Part shown: positions 11,401 to 22,824 of the stretch, piece after piece | Numbering within the stretch: position 1 is the first letter of the stretch | How the letters are laid out: each line of letters begins with the position of its first letter | Origin: Euptelea pleiosperma | Lineage: Eukaryota > Streptophyta > Magnoliopsida > Ranunculales > Eupteleaceae | DNA: 64,000 nucleotides | Direction: 5' to 3' | Assembly (NCBI GenBank): GCA_035048495.1 | Contig: CM068546.1 | Coordinates: 31,018,674-31,082,673 of the forward strand | The notes under the pieces: generated by a model | Told to the model about the DNA's origin: nothing | The model's input: only the letters and a program-made list of their open reading frames with translations | Databases searched by the model: none | Translations under genes and position numbers: made by a program

Positions 11401-14400
11401 TTCATCCAAGCTAGTTGACTCTCTCTCTCTTTCTCTTCCATCTAGTTTTTGCAAGTTTACACAGTATCATAGCACTAACATTGTAAACCTACAAGGGTTG
11501 GTCGATTTCCTATCTTTCTCCATTCTCCCCTTCCTCTTCTTTACCATTTTTTTTTCCTTTTTTCACTGATTCGACCTCTCTAAAGAAGGGCTACCACAAC
11601 CTATGCTTTAAGAGCTACTGTAGGCCCTTGTCTTGCTCTCTCTACTATGTTTCAGGGTCACATGACCCCCTTGTTCTATTGATGTCAACCAAGTGATGAT
11701 TTTTCGGCTGAATTCTACTTGTCTATGACTCTTTGCAGAGATCTTGGTGCATGATATCTATTATTTTCCCAAGAAGAGGTAATTTCTTATTCTATTGGGT
11801 TTTGCTCCTAATTTTTTTCGTCATTTACTTGTTGCATCTGATGGTGCCCCACCCCTCCTCTTGGGCCCCTTTACTGTTTTCTCTTTGAGGTTTTAATTCC
11901 TCACTATTTCTCTACCTCTTTTACTATTATTTCTTCACTTTATCAAAATCAACTTTTCAGAGACTGAAAGCACCATTGGGTTTTGAGATTATTCTCAAAC
12001 CCTTGAGAGAATCTACCCTCTAGCCAAACTGCCCCTACTACGGTGAATTTAGGCACCTTCCTGATTTTTTTGAGAATTTTTGGAGCTTCTAGTGAAAATT
12101 TCATTTTTTGCGAACTTTTGGAGCCTGAAAACTTGGGGTTTTGATTTTCTTTAAAATTATTAGGGGGATTCTACCCCTACCTCTACCACGCCCTCTTAGG
12201 GCGATTTTAGACACTGTCTGAATTTATTTGGGATTTTTCTGATACTCCAGTGAGATTTTGGGATATGATGCCCGGATAGGGACACGGATACGGGAAGTGG
12301 GGATACGACTCGACATTTTCCAAAATCAAGGACACGGATACAAATACGAGTATCCCATTTTGTAGTTCAAAATTTTTATTTTTTCTAATTTTTTCAACTT
12401 TTTATGAAAGATACGTGGGGATACATGTCGGTAGAGTGTCTGGTGTCCGTATCGACACGACACTGGTACGAGGCACCAGTACATGTATCCGGGTATCATA
12501 GATTTTGGGATGATGGCTACCCCTTCTGTTGATAAAACACCTACTTCTACTAATATTAAGATCCTTATGTGGGGGATGGATGGAGTCGGAGTTCAAATTA
12601 CTACTATCAAGCTCAACTACTCTAACTGCTTGCTTTGGTCTCAATCTGTGAGGGTATTTTGGGGTGCGAAGTCGAAACATAAATTCATCACTAATGATCC
12701 TCCTGCGGAATTATCAATTGTTGTGGCACTAGTGACAAAGCGGGAGACTCGCTAAAGGCAATAGTAAACTTTTGTCACCAATGGGAGCTATTTGCTACCA
12801 AGGATTTGAGCTCGCCCAAGCTCGAATTCAGCTTTTAGGCAAGAAAGAAACTTCGTAACTTGATAATTTTCTTCGTTGGATCCCTGAATTAGTAGTAATA
12901 GGCTGATATACGTTCAACTCATCAATTATTCCCTGCATGTAGGCATAATATTCACTAAGACTTTTATCACCTTGTTACAAAGTAAAAAATTCTTGAAACA
13001 GTAGATACACTCATGTAAAATTCTTCTCACCATAATACATATCCTGAAGTGTCTCCCATATTTCTTTTGTCGTGTCCCAAAAAATCACATTTACATTTAG
13101 TTGTGGATCCATACTATTGCACAACTTGGTCATGATCTAAGCATTTTCTCGAGTCCACTCTTCATAATTACTAGCCCCCTCCAAAGACTGTTCTGTAGTC
13201 AAATAATTGAGTTTCCTTCATATTTAGACCCAAGTACATAATTAGTCACATTAAGTTTAATAGATGTAATCTGAGACATAATTAGTCACAACAGACTAGG
13301 TTTAGATTCTATCCCCAGCCACTAGATCACAAACACCTATACTCAGTCCAAAAATCCTATGATTCTTTCTAGATACATATGATATACTCTGGAAGGCCTG
13401 TGATAGAAATCTGAATATCTACAATTTTCACTAGAGAGCCCAGGAGAGAAATTTAAACACCTGTAGTTTATTCTGGAAAGCTGGGAGAGAAACTGATACA
13501 CGCAATTTACCCATAGTGACCTCAGGAAGCGTGTCATGACCAATCACAAAAATCTCCGATTTTTCGAATTCAATAATCAATCGTCGATTTTGCCGATTAA
13601 TTAGCTGAGACCCATTTTTAAAAAAAATTTCCCCTTCTGATTTCGATTTGGCCAATTTAGGAATTTTAATTATGAATGATGAATCATGCTTACGAGTTGA
13701 CTTATTATTACGGAATGTGTTTTTCATCATATATATGTGTTTTATTAAAAACAACATTTCTAACTTGAAATGTGCCATGATATATTTTTTATAATTTTGT
13801 CGATTTTTTTCGATTTTTACCGAATTTATCCGAATTTTCCTAACTTGACCCCTTGCCGATTTATTGCCGAATCTCGACTTTGTGACTATGATCACGACAA
13901 TCTCGAGAAATGTAGCATACTAGTCTTGGGAAACATGACATAATCATCCCTCGAGGAACGAGTTACGACAATATCGAGAAACATGTCACGACAACCTAAG
14001 AAAATGCCACAACCTCAGGAAACGTGTCATGACAAATTACAAGAACATGTGATTTGCCTTGACTGCAGCGACTTCTCATCCGCGGCATGCACATACACGT
14101 TCCTCTAGTGGAATGATAACTACTGTAGGGCAAGACATGTTTCTACAAACAAATACCGTATGTACTTATTACTAAGTATCAAATACTGAAATCTTTTGTT
14201 GTTTAATTCAGAAAACATACTATGGAATGCTACCCACCTATAGGCAGTTATTGGAGAATCTGGATTTGCTTCCCTAGGCATTAAATCCAGCCCTCGACCT
14301 TCACTTATCATTGTTGATGCCAAGTCGATCATCGCAGCTGTTTCAGGAAGAGTTGCTCTAAATTCCCGATCACTAACTGGAGCCTGAATATCATTCTATT

Positions 14401-17400
14401 TAGTGTTATTATCCAAACTGCAAAGCAATTACATAAGATTTATGCAATAGTGAAAAACCAATTGTTGCTATAAGTATAAATGAGAAATCATGCAGCCCAA
14501 ACAGAGTATGATGATTTTGTATGAATGTGGAGAGTTTGTTTTCTTATTGTTTCCCCTTTCCCAATTACAAAACCCACGAGCAAGTTTAAACAAATCATGT
14601 GACACCACTAGCATGCATGGAAGAAATTCATTTAGTACAGATATTTCAGTAAATACAATTACATCTTTAATGACAAACAAATTGATCAATGAAACTAATG
14701 AATGAAATTACAGGACATCGAAAAAAAAAAAATTCACAGGATATCCAACTTAAGTCTGAGGGGTTTAATAAAGTTCAACTCTCTAAAGTTTCCTCTCAGG
14801 CTGAGTGCTGCAATAGAAGCTTGTTAGAGAAGCCCCTTGTGTCAGCAACAGAATCCTCAGACAGCACAAGATATGGCATGATTTCTTTAGGAAAAACCTT
14901 CCCTCTAATGAAGTGGTAACACATTTATACTGTTTGTACCTGAGTCATGGGTGGAGCACCAGAGCCCAAATACCCCAAATTACAGACATAACGATAATTG
15001 TTTCAAACACGAATTTGTGAAGGGAAAACAATAGGATGAAACAGCTTCAAAAGGTTGATAGGGACATCCACTTAATGCCTTCCATTACGAAGACATGGAG
15101 TTACTAAATCTGGGACTAAAGCAGACAACATGGATGGATGTCGCAAATTGTTTCGTTTTAGAATGCTATTAACAAGTGATGAGAAAGTAGCTCCGCAATC
15201 TCTACACGAAAGAGTGTACTTCCTCAACCTCAAACACTTCATGTGGTATCAGCGAGAATTGTTGCTTATCTTCACTTTTAACCCTAGTTTGTGGTTCACA
15301 TGTAATTAACTCACATAATTTCACTAATATATACGGTGTTTCCGTTGAAGCATCTAGAGGGGATTCATGGTTTATTCATTCATATGCTGGTCAGAAGCTT
15401 ATCACATTGCAAGAACTTCTGATTCAAAACATGTATTTGACTACTAGTATATTGGATTTTACTTTCACTTTCAGTTTGTTCATGTGGTACATATGTCCTT
15501 TAAAATTTCAGCCTTGTCCAGAACAAATATACCATCTTAAAATCAGCCAGTGCAGTTACACTACATTGTCACTCTAAAGCTCAGATGAAGGAGGGCTGCA
15601 TCAGGTTGGCAGCCGATGTAATATTGCCATATCTTATCATGAATCCTTATGGAGAAACAGGATTCATGCAGCCGACCCCATATATTTGGACAAGGCTTAC
15701 GGTGATGATAATGACAGAACGGAACTAAAAGAAAGAATCACTTAAACAATTTCGTTTATGTATTGCTCATATTTGAATTCAAGATACAGTCAATTTCCTA
15801 CATAAAACTGATTATTAGTGTCATAGCTCCAACCAGTTCCTAATTTAGTGGCACTGTGCATATGGAGGTCTGAAATTTCCTATGAAGAAATAACGGGATG
15901 AATAACTTACATGGGATTCAAGATTACCTGAAAAATGGCTGCACGGACTGCTCTGGAGCATGCAGCATTTGTGCGCATGTAATGCACAATATCCTGAGTT
16001 TGTTTCCACACGAGCGTAAAGTTAAATTTACCTTTTCTGAAAGTGTAATTAATAAAGTCCTCACGGATTGAAATTTGATTAACCATTGCTTCATAAAGCA
16101 ACAATTACTCACCTGACAGCCAGTACTGTGCCCAAGCAGCACCACACCCTCAGAATCTTCCTTATTAATTAAATAACCGATCAGCTGATCAAGCTCCATG
16201 GCGTCCTTCAAGATACATGGTGCAAGAATAGCTTCAAATTAAAGCAGGAAAAATATCTAAATATATGTAACGAGGACACTCCATTTTCTAAAATTTGCCA
16301 CATTGGACACTGATGTACTTGTTGGACGCATGCCGACACACTTTTTCAAACAAATCTCAACTTGATTAAACAACTTAATCCATTTTTTATAAAGACTTAT
16401 ATTCAAACACTCTGATGAAACTCCTAATATAGAAAACAGCAGATCATCAATTCAAAGAACCAAACAAGAAACAGATTTTCTTTGCCAGACATACAATAAA
16501 TTCCATCAGAAAAAGTAAGTTACTTGTTTCAAGCTGGAGATGCCATATCCAGTATAAGAAGATGAGAGTAAAGGTTGCACCAGTGACCATTTTTCATTTT
16601 CCAAAGCGATTGATAGAGGTTCCAAATACCTGAAAATTAGTAGAAAGTTACATTAAGACCTACAAGGCTTTAAACGGATGAGTATGAGTTTCTCTCAAGC
16701 CTTCATCAATGTACGTAAATATTTATGCATGCATGCATTTATTTAATGCAAATGGATTATATCCATTTATGCATACATGTATATATATATGAACAAATCA
16801 ATAACTTCAAAGGTTAATTATTATGATAGAATGATTAACCTAACAATAGACTGGAGCAGCCCAAAGACCTTTCAACAAGACATATTAATGTCAGGGGAGT
16901 TCTCCATATTGTCGAAGAAGTACGATCTACATGTTGGCTAGAGATTCACATTTTACCCCCTTGGGCTTGTGAGCAAATAGAAAACTCTCAAACTTCCAAC
17001 TAGCTGACCAGATGACATTGACAGATTTACCTAATCAACCTATGCTTATTAGGACACATATAAGACCATAGATTTTGGAAACCCAAAGGGAGAAGAATCT
17101 TCCTTTCAAGAAATCAATGGAGGAAAATAATTACAGCTTAACCAATTACAATGTTGTCAGGTTCAAACTAAACAGCTTTCATGACTCACACAAACAAGGT
17201 GCATAGCTAAGGCTAACTTCATGACCTTGGACAATCAAGAGATTCTAAGATGGTGGCAAGTATTGGATTTATATGCTAGTAGAGTTCTCATGTGACATTT
17301 GAGGCTTTGGTTAGGTTTGTGTTACCCTAGTTTTTCTATTCCTTAGGAACTTAAACCATGATCCCTTCAGTAACTCCTACTTCGTTCCTAGATATTTCTT

Positions 17401-20400
17401 CCAAGATAACTTTGGAGACAATTAACTGCTCCTAGGTCCCCAGACTCCCCAGTCCACTGTTACCAAAAAAAGCAGCAACGAACTTCTTAAAATTCTAAAA
17501 GGTCACCCTTTTCAATTTTAATTATAAAGAAATATAGATCATTAGGGTAAGCTAATGCTTCACACCAAAGAAAGTTATGATTCTCCATGGGTTATTACTA
17601 TTGATTCTCTATAGATTTACTATTGATTCTTTATAGATAATAGCAACAAAAGCTTTCAGTAAATTGGCATAAACTAGATATATATTTTAAAGTGAACGAC
17701 TCCTTGGGACTGATTTAAGATACCCCTACAGCGTAGGAAGCTCTCAAACTGTCCAACTATGGGATCCCTTAAAGAGTTCAAGTGGAAGGAGGTAACTTGT
17801 GGGTTCCCCTAGTGGCGTAGCTTTCTGGAAGTGTTCAAGCAAGCAAAGAGTTCCACCACAAAGAAAATCCAACAAAGGGAATTCTGTCTTCCTAAACAGT
17901 GTTTCATAGTTAAAAAAAAAATTAAAAAAGGGAAATAAAAAGAAAAGCATAGAATTTCCTGCAATAGCTCCAGGTTCTCAAAATGCCCAAACATGGTTTA
18001 AGAAAGGCAACTAGATGATACAAGTTGGGCCTCGTGTTGAAAAGCAAACCCCTCAATGGAACCATAGCTCCATAAACTACCAAACCAAAAATTAGATGCT
18101 TCCCACCACTTAGTATTCTACATAATAAAATCCATTGGGGATGACTGTGGACTCAACTCAGGTGCAGGCACCATGAAATCAATTTGGAACTGTCTTCCTA
18201 CTTGTCTAGGGATTCGGTTTACCTATCTTAGTTAATAATTGAAAGAAAACCCCACTCCAAGTGGTTTTTGTTTTGACCAAATTATACAACAATATCATTA
18301 GAGGAAAAAAATAACAACCTTTAAGGAATGAATTCCCATGCATTTATATATCTACAAAATAAACTACTTACTCAGACAGGTTATTATACATAGATATGTT
18401 GATTTCTTTGTTCTTTATAGTTTAGTGCAGTTCTTTCTTAATAATCACAATGATTTGGGAAATGAAGTCAGCTAAATACACCATAACCATGAGATCTGCT
18501 TGTTGATCACTTATTGGGTTGATAAATGGTGGTAAAAAAGAATACAGTTCCATTATTATTCACCACGACATTATTAAGCACTCGTGGGGGGATTTTAAAA
18601 ACTACTTTACAGTTCACATTGTATTCCTTGGATAAGCATATTCTTTTGGTAAATTGTTTGCAAATTAACTTTCTTAAAAGTTAGATCGGACATGGATGAG
18701 CAAGGCAATGACTGAACAGCTTGTTTGGCATTAGAGTTACCTCATTTTTTCGATTGGAAAGAAAACTTGAAAAGGGAAAGACGGAGTAATTAAATGAATG
18801 TAATGATAATAGTAACAAAAAGCCGTGATATAAAACATACTCAGTTGCTAGAAAACCATCAGTCAATCCACCGATAAAAACGACTTGTTGTTTGAAATCA
18901 CCTGTTTTGAAGGCAACCTGCAGAACCAAAAAATAAAAATTGTAATGGAGACACAATGTTAAGAAAAGACTAAAAATGATAACTGAAGAATGGAGGAATC
19001 TTTTGATCTCCCTATGTAACAAATTTTATGCCCCATCAAAAAACAAGCAAAATTTTAATTTGTCCATTTTTAGCCATTCACTGAACTGAAACCAAAACTA
19101 GATAACTTAAACATAATAGAAAACCAAAGCAATAACAGATAGAACATAAATGAAGCCAGTCGACATTAGAAAAAGATCAAGGAAATCTTTTCAACATTCA
19201 GAACTTGTGTCCACTTTCTAAATCTTGAATACTCTCTACTATATAAAGTTTGATATCCAAATTCATTTAAAATTAAACACTTGTTGGATTTTTATGGAAC
19301 TATTGATCACTTACTTTAGCCATCATCATCACCATTCCCTTATCCCAAGTGTTAGAGATTGGAAACACCAATTATGTTCCTCCATTCAATCCTGTCTAAG
19401 GCCATGTCTTCTGTTAAACATACATTAAATCTTTTCTCACTACCAGAATCCATCTCCTTTTCAACCTTCCCCTTCTCCTTTAAGAGCCTTCAAGCTGCAC
19501 GCTCCTTCTCATTGGTGCCATCATTGATCAACGTTGTGCATGACCAAACTATTGACTCCCTTTTATTTTCTCACCTATTAGGGCTACTCCTGGATTCTCT
19601 CGGATTGTTCATTTCTGATTTTGCTTTTCCTAGTCTTTCAACTCATCTATCTCAATATCCTCTTCTTGGCCATGCTCTATGAACATGTGGTTTCTTGATA
19701 TATTCTAACATTCTACTCCATTAAGCATAGCCAATTTTAGTGCTTCCTAATAAATTTTCCTTTAGTTTGATCGGTATGCATCAGTTACATAGAACTCCAG
19801 AAAATTCACTTCAGCCTCCCAACTTTAATTCTATGAAGAACATCCTCTTCAATCTGAACCTCCTTATGAAATATTGAACCGAGATAATGAAGATGAGGGC
19901 TTTGGGGTATCTCTTGAAAATCAATCTTAACTAGTATCTCATCTCTATGTGTATCCTTACTTCATTAACCATCGTGAAGCCATTTAGAATCCAACACCTT
20001 CTGACAGAGCAACTTGGACATGAGCAAGAAAATGGGCATTAAACCCCTCTTCTTCTTGTTTTTTTTTTTTTAACTTCTTGAGACCAAAACTTTTTAATGT
20101 TCTTTGAAACACTTCTCACAGAGCTAATTGATGAAAAAAAATTTAACTATGAAACCCAACCAGCCTTCAAGATGACTCTTATCAAGTACATTTGGCCTCT
20201 TGAAGCAGCCGACCAATAACTTCACCCAGAAATTGAAAATCCATGAAATTTTCCAAGCTGGAGCTAACCAAACTAAGTGAATTACACCATTAATATTTCT
20301 CTGCATACAAACGCAACGTGTTCTTCATAGTGGGTTGCTCAATTCATTGTTTTCACCAAAAAATGCTGGCATTCTTCCTAGATTGTCAATATTAATAAAC

Positions 20401-20728
20401 ATTTGGTGTTTCAAAAAGAAGATTTCAATAATTTTTGAACTTAACCACCTACTCATCATTCAAATTAACTATAAAATTGATGAAAGAGGGAATTACAACA
20501 ATGATAAAGTATTGAAATTCAGACCTGAGCTATTCATCAAAAAAAATAAAAAATTCAGACCTGAACGGGCTTCGGACCGTACTTGAAGAGAACTCCTCGA
20601 AAATGATTTTTGCGATTTGCAGAGCCAATTCCATCGCCTGCATCGGCGTTGTTGGTGATATTAGGGTTTCCGGGCTTACCAGCACGGCCTCGAACCATGC
20701 CCGAAAACCATGAAGAAGAGAGATTCAT
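8454..20728 (-). CDS. DUF1749/UPF0613 family alpha/beta-hydrolase, 9 exons
   Basis: Predicted serine hydrolase; substrate unknown. Exons, in transcription order: 20728-20561, 18917-18841, 16629-16524, 16205-16113, 15993-15928, 14383-14238, 9330-9222, 8940-8876, 8601-8454. All junctions are GT-AG and phases join cleanly to give 978 bases, 325 residues, about the usual plant length. Visible motifs: FRGVLFKYGPK (about 44-54), FIGGLTDGFLATEYLEPL in the next exons, GHSTG nucleophile elbow with Ser144, candidate acid Asp262 in SMADEYVPEY, candidate His295 in WGNHSLSNRV, and the C-terminal GPKGWDDPW. The start is the first ATG in frame with FRGVLFKYG; a 9-codon upstream ORF overlaps it by one base. 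Introns 1, 5, 6 and 8 contain transposon debris, intron 6 (4.9 kb) most of all. No stop or frameshift was seen, so I judge it functional. Family assignment rests on remembered motifs. Confidence 0.9.
8735..8828 (-). repeat. SINE-like tRNA-derived element in intron 8
   Basis: Read on the minus strand, an A-box-like TCACTCAATTGG (8799-8810) is followed about 35 bases later by a B-box GGTTCGAACCC (8755-8765) and then an A-rich tail near 8731-8741. This is the internal RNA polymerase III promoter layout of tRNA-derived SINEs. No tRNA clover-leaf is apparent, so it is not a functional tRNA. Confidence 0.45.
9420..9632 (-). mobile_element. probable Copia 3' LTR (minus strand)
   Basis: On the minus strand a purine tract (CTTGAGGGGGAG at 9633-9644) immediately precedes TGCTAATGTTACAC, as in a polypurine tract followed by the U3 of a 3' LTR. 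A CT-rich stretch follows. The distal LTR end could not be fixed. Confidence 0.5.
9665..9871. mobile_element. Mutator-type MITE nested in the Copia remnant
   Basis: Ends GGGTCAGGATCAGC and, inverted, GGGTCGGGCTCTG, with arms of about 80 bp including GACCAACTTTTTGGACCAAT. Flanks ATATCATAC and ATATCATAT match at 8 of 9 positions, fitting a Mutator-type 9-bp duplication. ORFs across it are artefacts. Confidence 0.65.
9875..11165 (-). pseudogene. Ty1/Copia reverse transcriptase-RNase H remnant
   Basis: Two open stretches (11042-10737, 10480-9875) and the sequence between them read as one Copia pol region: CRWVYTIK, YAETFSPVAK, LDIKKCVYG, then RNase H motifs such as DRSTTGYCTFLGGNLVSCWS and EVEYRPMAHTTYELTWL. 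The usual YVDD active-site box appears as YIDY near 10580, a change in a catalytic aspartate. Stops and frameshifts break the frame and the integrase is missing. It lies in intron 6 of the hydrolase gene, in the same orientation. Confidence 0.85.
11235..11463 (+). mobile_element. Copia 5' LTR and primer-binding site, plus strand
   Basis: TGTTGGGTCCCC opens and TTTACACA closes a 229-bp segment with a TATAAATATAATATAG promoter-like box. It is followed directly by GTATCATAGC, a two-mismatch version of the tRNA-iMet primer site TGGTATCAGAGC common in plant Copia elements. It is oriented against the Copia pol at 9875-11165. Confidence 0.6.
11464..12263 (+). other. Copia leader region between LTR and gag
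   Basis: CT-rich, non-coding sequence between the primer-binding site and the gag-like segment; consistent with a retrotransposon untranslated leader. No ORF of note. Confidence 0.4.
12264..12500. mobile_element. MITE with 10-bp target duplication
   Basis: A 15-bp terminal inverted repeat TATGATRCCCGGATA (one mismatch) is flanked on both sides by a perfect GATTTTGGGA (12254-12263 and 12501-12510). Ten base pairs is in the range of Mutator-like elements. It interrupts the Copia leader just ahead of gag. Confidence 0.75.
12516..12755 (+). pseudogene. Copia gag N-terminal fragment, plus strand
   Basis: The reading frame contains VQITTIKLNYSNCLLWSQSV and FITNDPP, matching the start of Copia-type gag (family pattern: K-L-x-G-x-N-Y-x-x-W-x-x-S). 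It stops after about 90 codons and joins sequence of the opposite orientation near 12860. Confidence 0.7.
12895..13279 (-). pseudogene. Copia gag fragment, minus strand
   Basis: From an ATG at 13279 the minus strand reads SQITSIKLNVTNYVLG, and further on KEIWETLQDMYYGEKNF, then QGDKSLSEYYAYMQGIIDEL, the typical mid-gag region of Copia. In-frame stops occur. It probably belongs with the minus-strand pol at 9875-11165, the intervening part being replaced by the plus-strand element. Confidence 0.7.
13470..14100. repeat. degenerate CGATTTTT- and CACGACAA-rich repeat sequence
   Basis: Intron 6 sequence with many CCGATTTT words and, at about 13880-14045, a loose tandem repeat of CACGACAATCTCGAGAAAC-like units. 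The 154-residue minus-strand ORF at 13431-13895 is lysine/arginine-rich and resembles no family I know; I do not call it a gene. Confidence 0.35.
15545..15705 (+). mobile_element. RTE-type LINE 3' tail in intron 5
   Basis: CATGCAGCCGACCCCATATA followed by TTGGACAAGGCTTA matches the remembered conserved 3' end of plant RTE LINEs (CATGTAGCCGACCCCA, then GGGATAAGGCTT). Only the tail is present. Orientation is opposite to the host gene. Confidence 0.5.
19430..20060 (-). pseudogene. RTE-type LINE ORF2 remnant in intron 1
   Basis: Minus-strand translation gives HLHYLGSIFHKEVQIEEDVL, then KTRKSKIRNE and FGHAQR with APMRRS shortly after. These match, in order, the C-terminal part of plant RTE reverse transcriptase proteins (YLGS..., DKIRNE, RWFGHVxRR, APVRR). 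Many stops and frame changes. The plus-strand ORF at 19359-19682 is its shadow. Confidence 0.65.
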
Positions 20729-20757
20729 CACAGAGGCTTTGATTCACCCATCACCAT
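20728..20757 (-). promoter_or_regulatory. upstream ORF overlapping the main start codon
   Basis: Just 5' of the hydrolase start lies a 9-codon ORF (MVMGESKPL) whose TGA overlaps the main ATG as TGATG. If transcribed, it would place termination and re-initiation at the same site. Its presence is seen; an effect on translation is inference. Confidence 0.6.
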
Positions 20758-20930
20758 AAAAGGATTTTCTTTAGGTTTTTTTTTTTTTTCTGATTCTGAT
20801 GTTTAGGTTTGCAGAGATTCTCTGGTTCTTGTGGATTGAAAACACGGGAAGGTCAAGATTAGAGAGATTCAATGAAGAAGAAGTCCTCTCTCTCTGAGAG
20901 AGTCTCTGCTGACATTTTCTGGAAATTGTT
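20758..20930 (-). promoter_or_regulatory. probable 5' UTR/promoter of the hydrolase gene
   Basis: On the minus strand this is CT-rich (CTCTCTCAGAGAGAGAGG, then CTTCTTCTTC) followed by an A-run, typical of plant 5' leaders. No clear TATA box was found immediately beyond. Confidence 0.4.
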
Positions 20931-21059
20931 AAGAAATTAAAATGTTCTTTTCATTGTTTGGGCCCTTTTTGTCCGTAGTTTGCAAGAAAATGTTTGGTGG
21001 CAAATATTTGTCTGGCGAAAGTTCACATATTGCTTGGGTGGCGGGAGAAAATATTTGAT

Positions 21060-21425
21060 GTCGGAGGGACTTCAAAATTTGAAGTCTCCCCCTCACAAAA
21101 ATGCATTTGGAACTTAGTTTAGGGTCTATTGACCTTATGGATGTTTGGACCCCCTCTTGATAGACGTGCATACCAAAGATCAGATTGATCAGTGCTTTAT
21201 AACAGTTATTATTTAGCATCCAAAACAGAGGCTCAAATTTAACGGTCAAAAACCAAGTTATTAAAATTTTAAATCCAACGGCTATAAATCACTAATTTTA
21301 CTGATTTTTGATCTGTAGATTCATCAAGATTTGGAACAAATATCCATAAGGTAAGTGGGCCCTAAAGAGCACTTCACATGGCTTTTTGGAGGGGAGACTT
21401 CTTTGAAGTCCCCAAAACATCAAGA
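21060..21425. mobile_element. palindromic MITE, core family, GGACTTCAAA arms
   Basis: Arms: GGGACTTCAAAATTTGAAGT on the left, GACTTCTTTGAAGTCCCC on the right. The core words TTATGGATGTTTGG and AAGATCAGATTGATCAGTG are present in diverged form, but the G-box is not. Outer ends differ from other members of the core family. Confidence 0.5.
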
Positions 21426-21429
21426 ACAG

Positions 21430-22230
21430 GCTCGGGTCACGGCATGATGAACGACAGCGGCTAAGGCTTGAGATGGGTCGGACTCTGGTCGGATTTAGGT
21501 AAATCTATATTCAAATCCAACTTTGAACAAGTTAATCTATATCCGACTCGGATCCATAATTTTTTTTGATACCATAAGAGGATCCATATCTAACACAGAG
21601 AGATATACGGGTTGGATGAGGGCTGGGGTCCACTCCAAATTGCTTTTGTCACACGATGTTGTGACGGAAGCCGGTCACAGCAATCAATCGAGCCACGTGG
21701 CACACGATCAGAGGGTGCTGACCGTATGGATGTTTGGCCAGTCCCTCAGTGGACCTACAAACTAAAAATCAACCTGATTAGTGATTTACAACCTTTGGAG
21801 TTTTGCAAATAACGCTCAATAATGCTCAGATTCCTACCGTTAAAATCAACCCATGAAAATAACTTCAATCGAATCGGTTAGAAATCACTAATCAATCTGA
21901 TTTTTTGTGTACCACTCCACCGAGGGACTGGCCAAACATCCATACGGTCATCGTCCTCTAATAATATGCCACGTGGCTCGTATTAAATGCTGTGCTGTGA
22001 CCGGTTTTCATCACAACATCTTGTGACACAAGTTTTACTCTTCTATAAGGATCCAAGGCCGAATGTAGGTTAGATCGTCTAACACCAAGATTTGAATCAG
22101 GCCCGAATCGGATCTACTAGTCTAAATTCGTATTCAACCAATTTTCAATAAAGATCCAACCCCAAAAAATACGGGTTCAAATCAGAGCAGATCTCAGATA
22201 AGATCCACCCCATTTCATGCCCTAGCGACG
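21430..22230. repeat. older GATCC-rich element split by a MITE
   Basis: Sequence rich in GATCC/GGATC words on both sides of 21643-22039 (for example AATCTATATCCGACTCGG and CCGAATCGGATCTACTAG) appears to be one dispersed element interrupted by the MITE. Ends unclear. Confidence 0.3.
21643..22039. mobile_element. palindromic G-box-core MITE with TTGTGACG arms
   Basis: Arms CACACGATGTTGTGACGG and, inverted, CACAAGATGTTGTGATG; GAGCCACGTGGCACACG and CCACGTGGCTCGTATT face inwards; the core GACCGTATGGATGTTTGGCC and its inverse are both complete. Closely related to 41489-41875. Confidence 0.65.
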
Positions 22231-22239
22231 ACTAACGGT

Positions 22240-22800
22240 GGCGGTATTGAACGATGATAATTGTTAGGGAGGAGAGAGCTGTTGAGGGATACCAATGGTG
22301 AGGAAAAGACATTCATCACAGCTGCAAACATTATATACAAAAAAAATGATGGGTCCAATGTAAATATTGATCGGATGTTGTGCCACCAAGCACAGGCAAA
22401 TGTTGCAAACGACCAAGCACTGCCTTAGTTTTTTCAAGAACGAGTTTAATATGGTTGCACATGTAAGGCAGTGGGGCCAACCATTCCATGGGTCTGACCT
22501 AGACATCAACCCAATTGAGTGTTTGAAACCATCGGATCTATGGATTTCTTTACTCTCTTTTTTATTACTTGTTGGATTTTTGACCGTTAGAACTAGAAGA
22601 ATGTGCTTAATGGAATGGCTTTGAGCATCCGATAATGTTGAACTTTGGTTCAGTAGAACTCAGAGGTGGAAAGCCATGCAAAGATGAATTATCGTCCCCA
22701 ATGAAGGCAACTGCCCGGGATCTGTACAATTGGCCCACCAGTGGATAAATCTTAATTGTTTTGTTTAGGAGGGGCCATAGCCCCATAAACATGTTGATCA
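22240..22800. other. intergenic, nothing recognised
   Basis: Several short ORFs overlap on both strands but none shows domain-like sequence. Confidence 0.4.
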
Positions 22801-22824
22801 AATCATGATTACCTTCGCTATTGT

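Noticed and set aside
13431..13895. 154-codon minus ORF in intron 6
   Set aside because: Lies in repetitive CGATTTT-rich sequence, is Lys/Arg-rich, and shows no domain.
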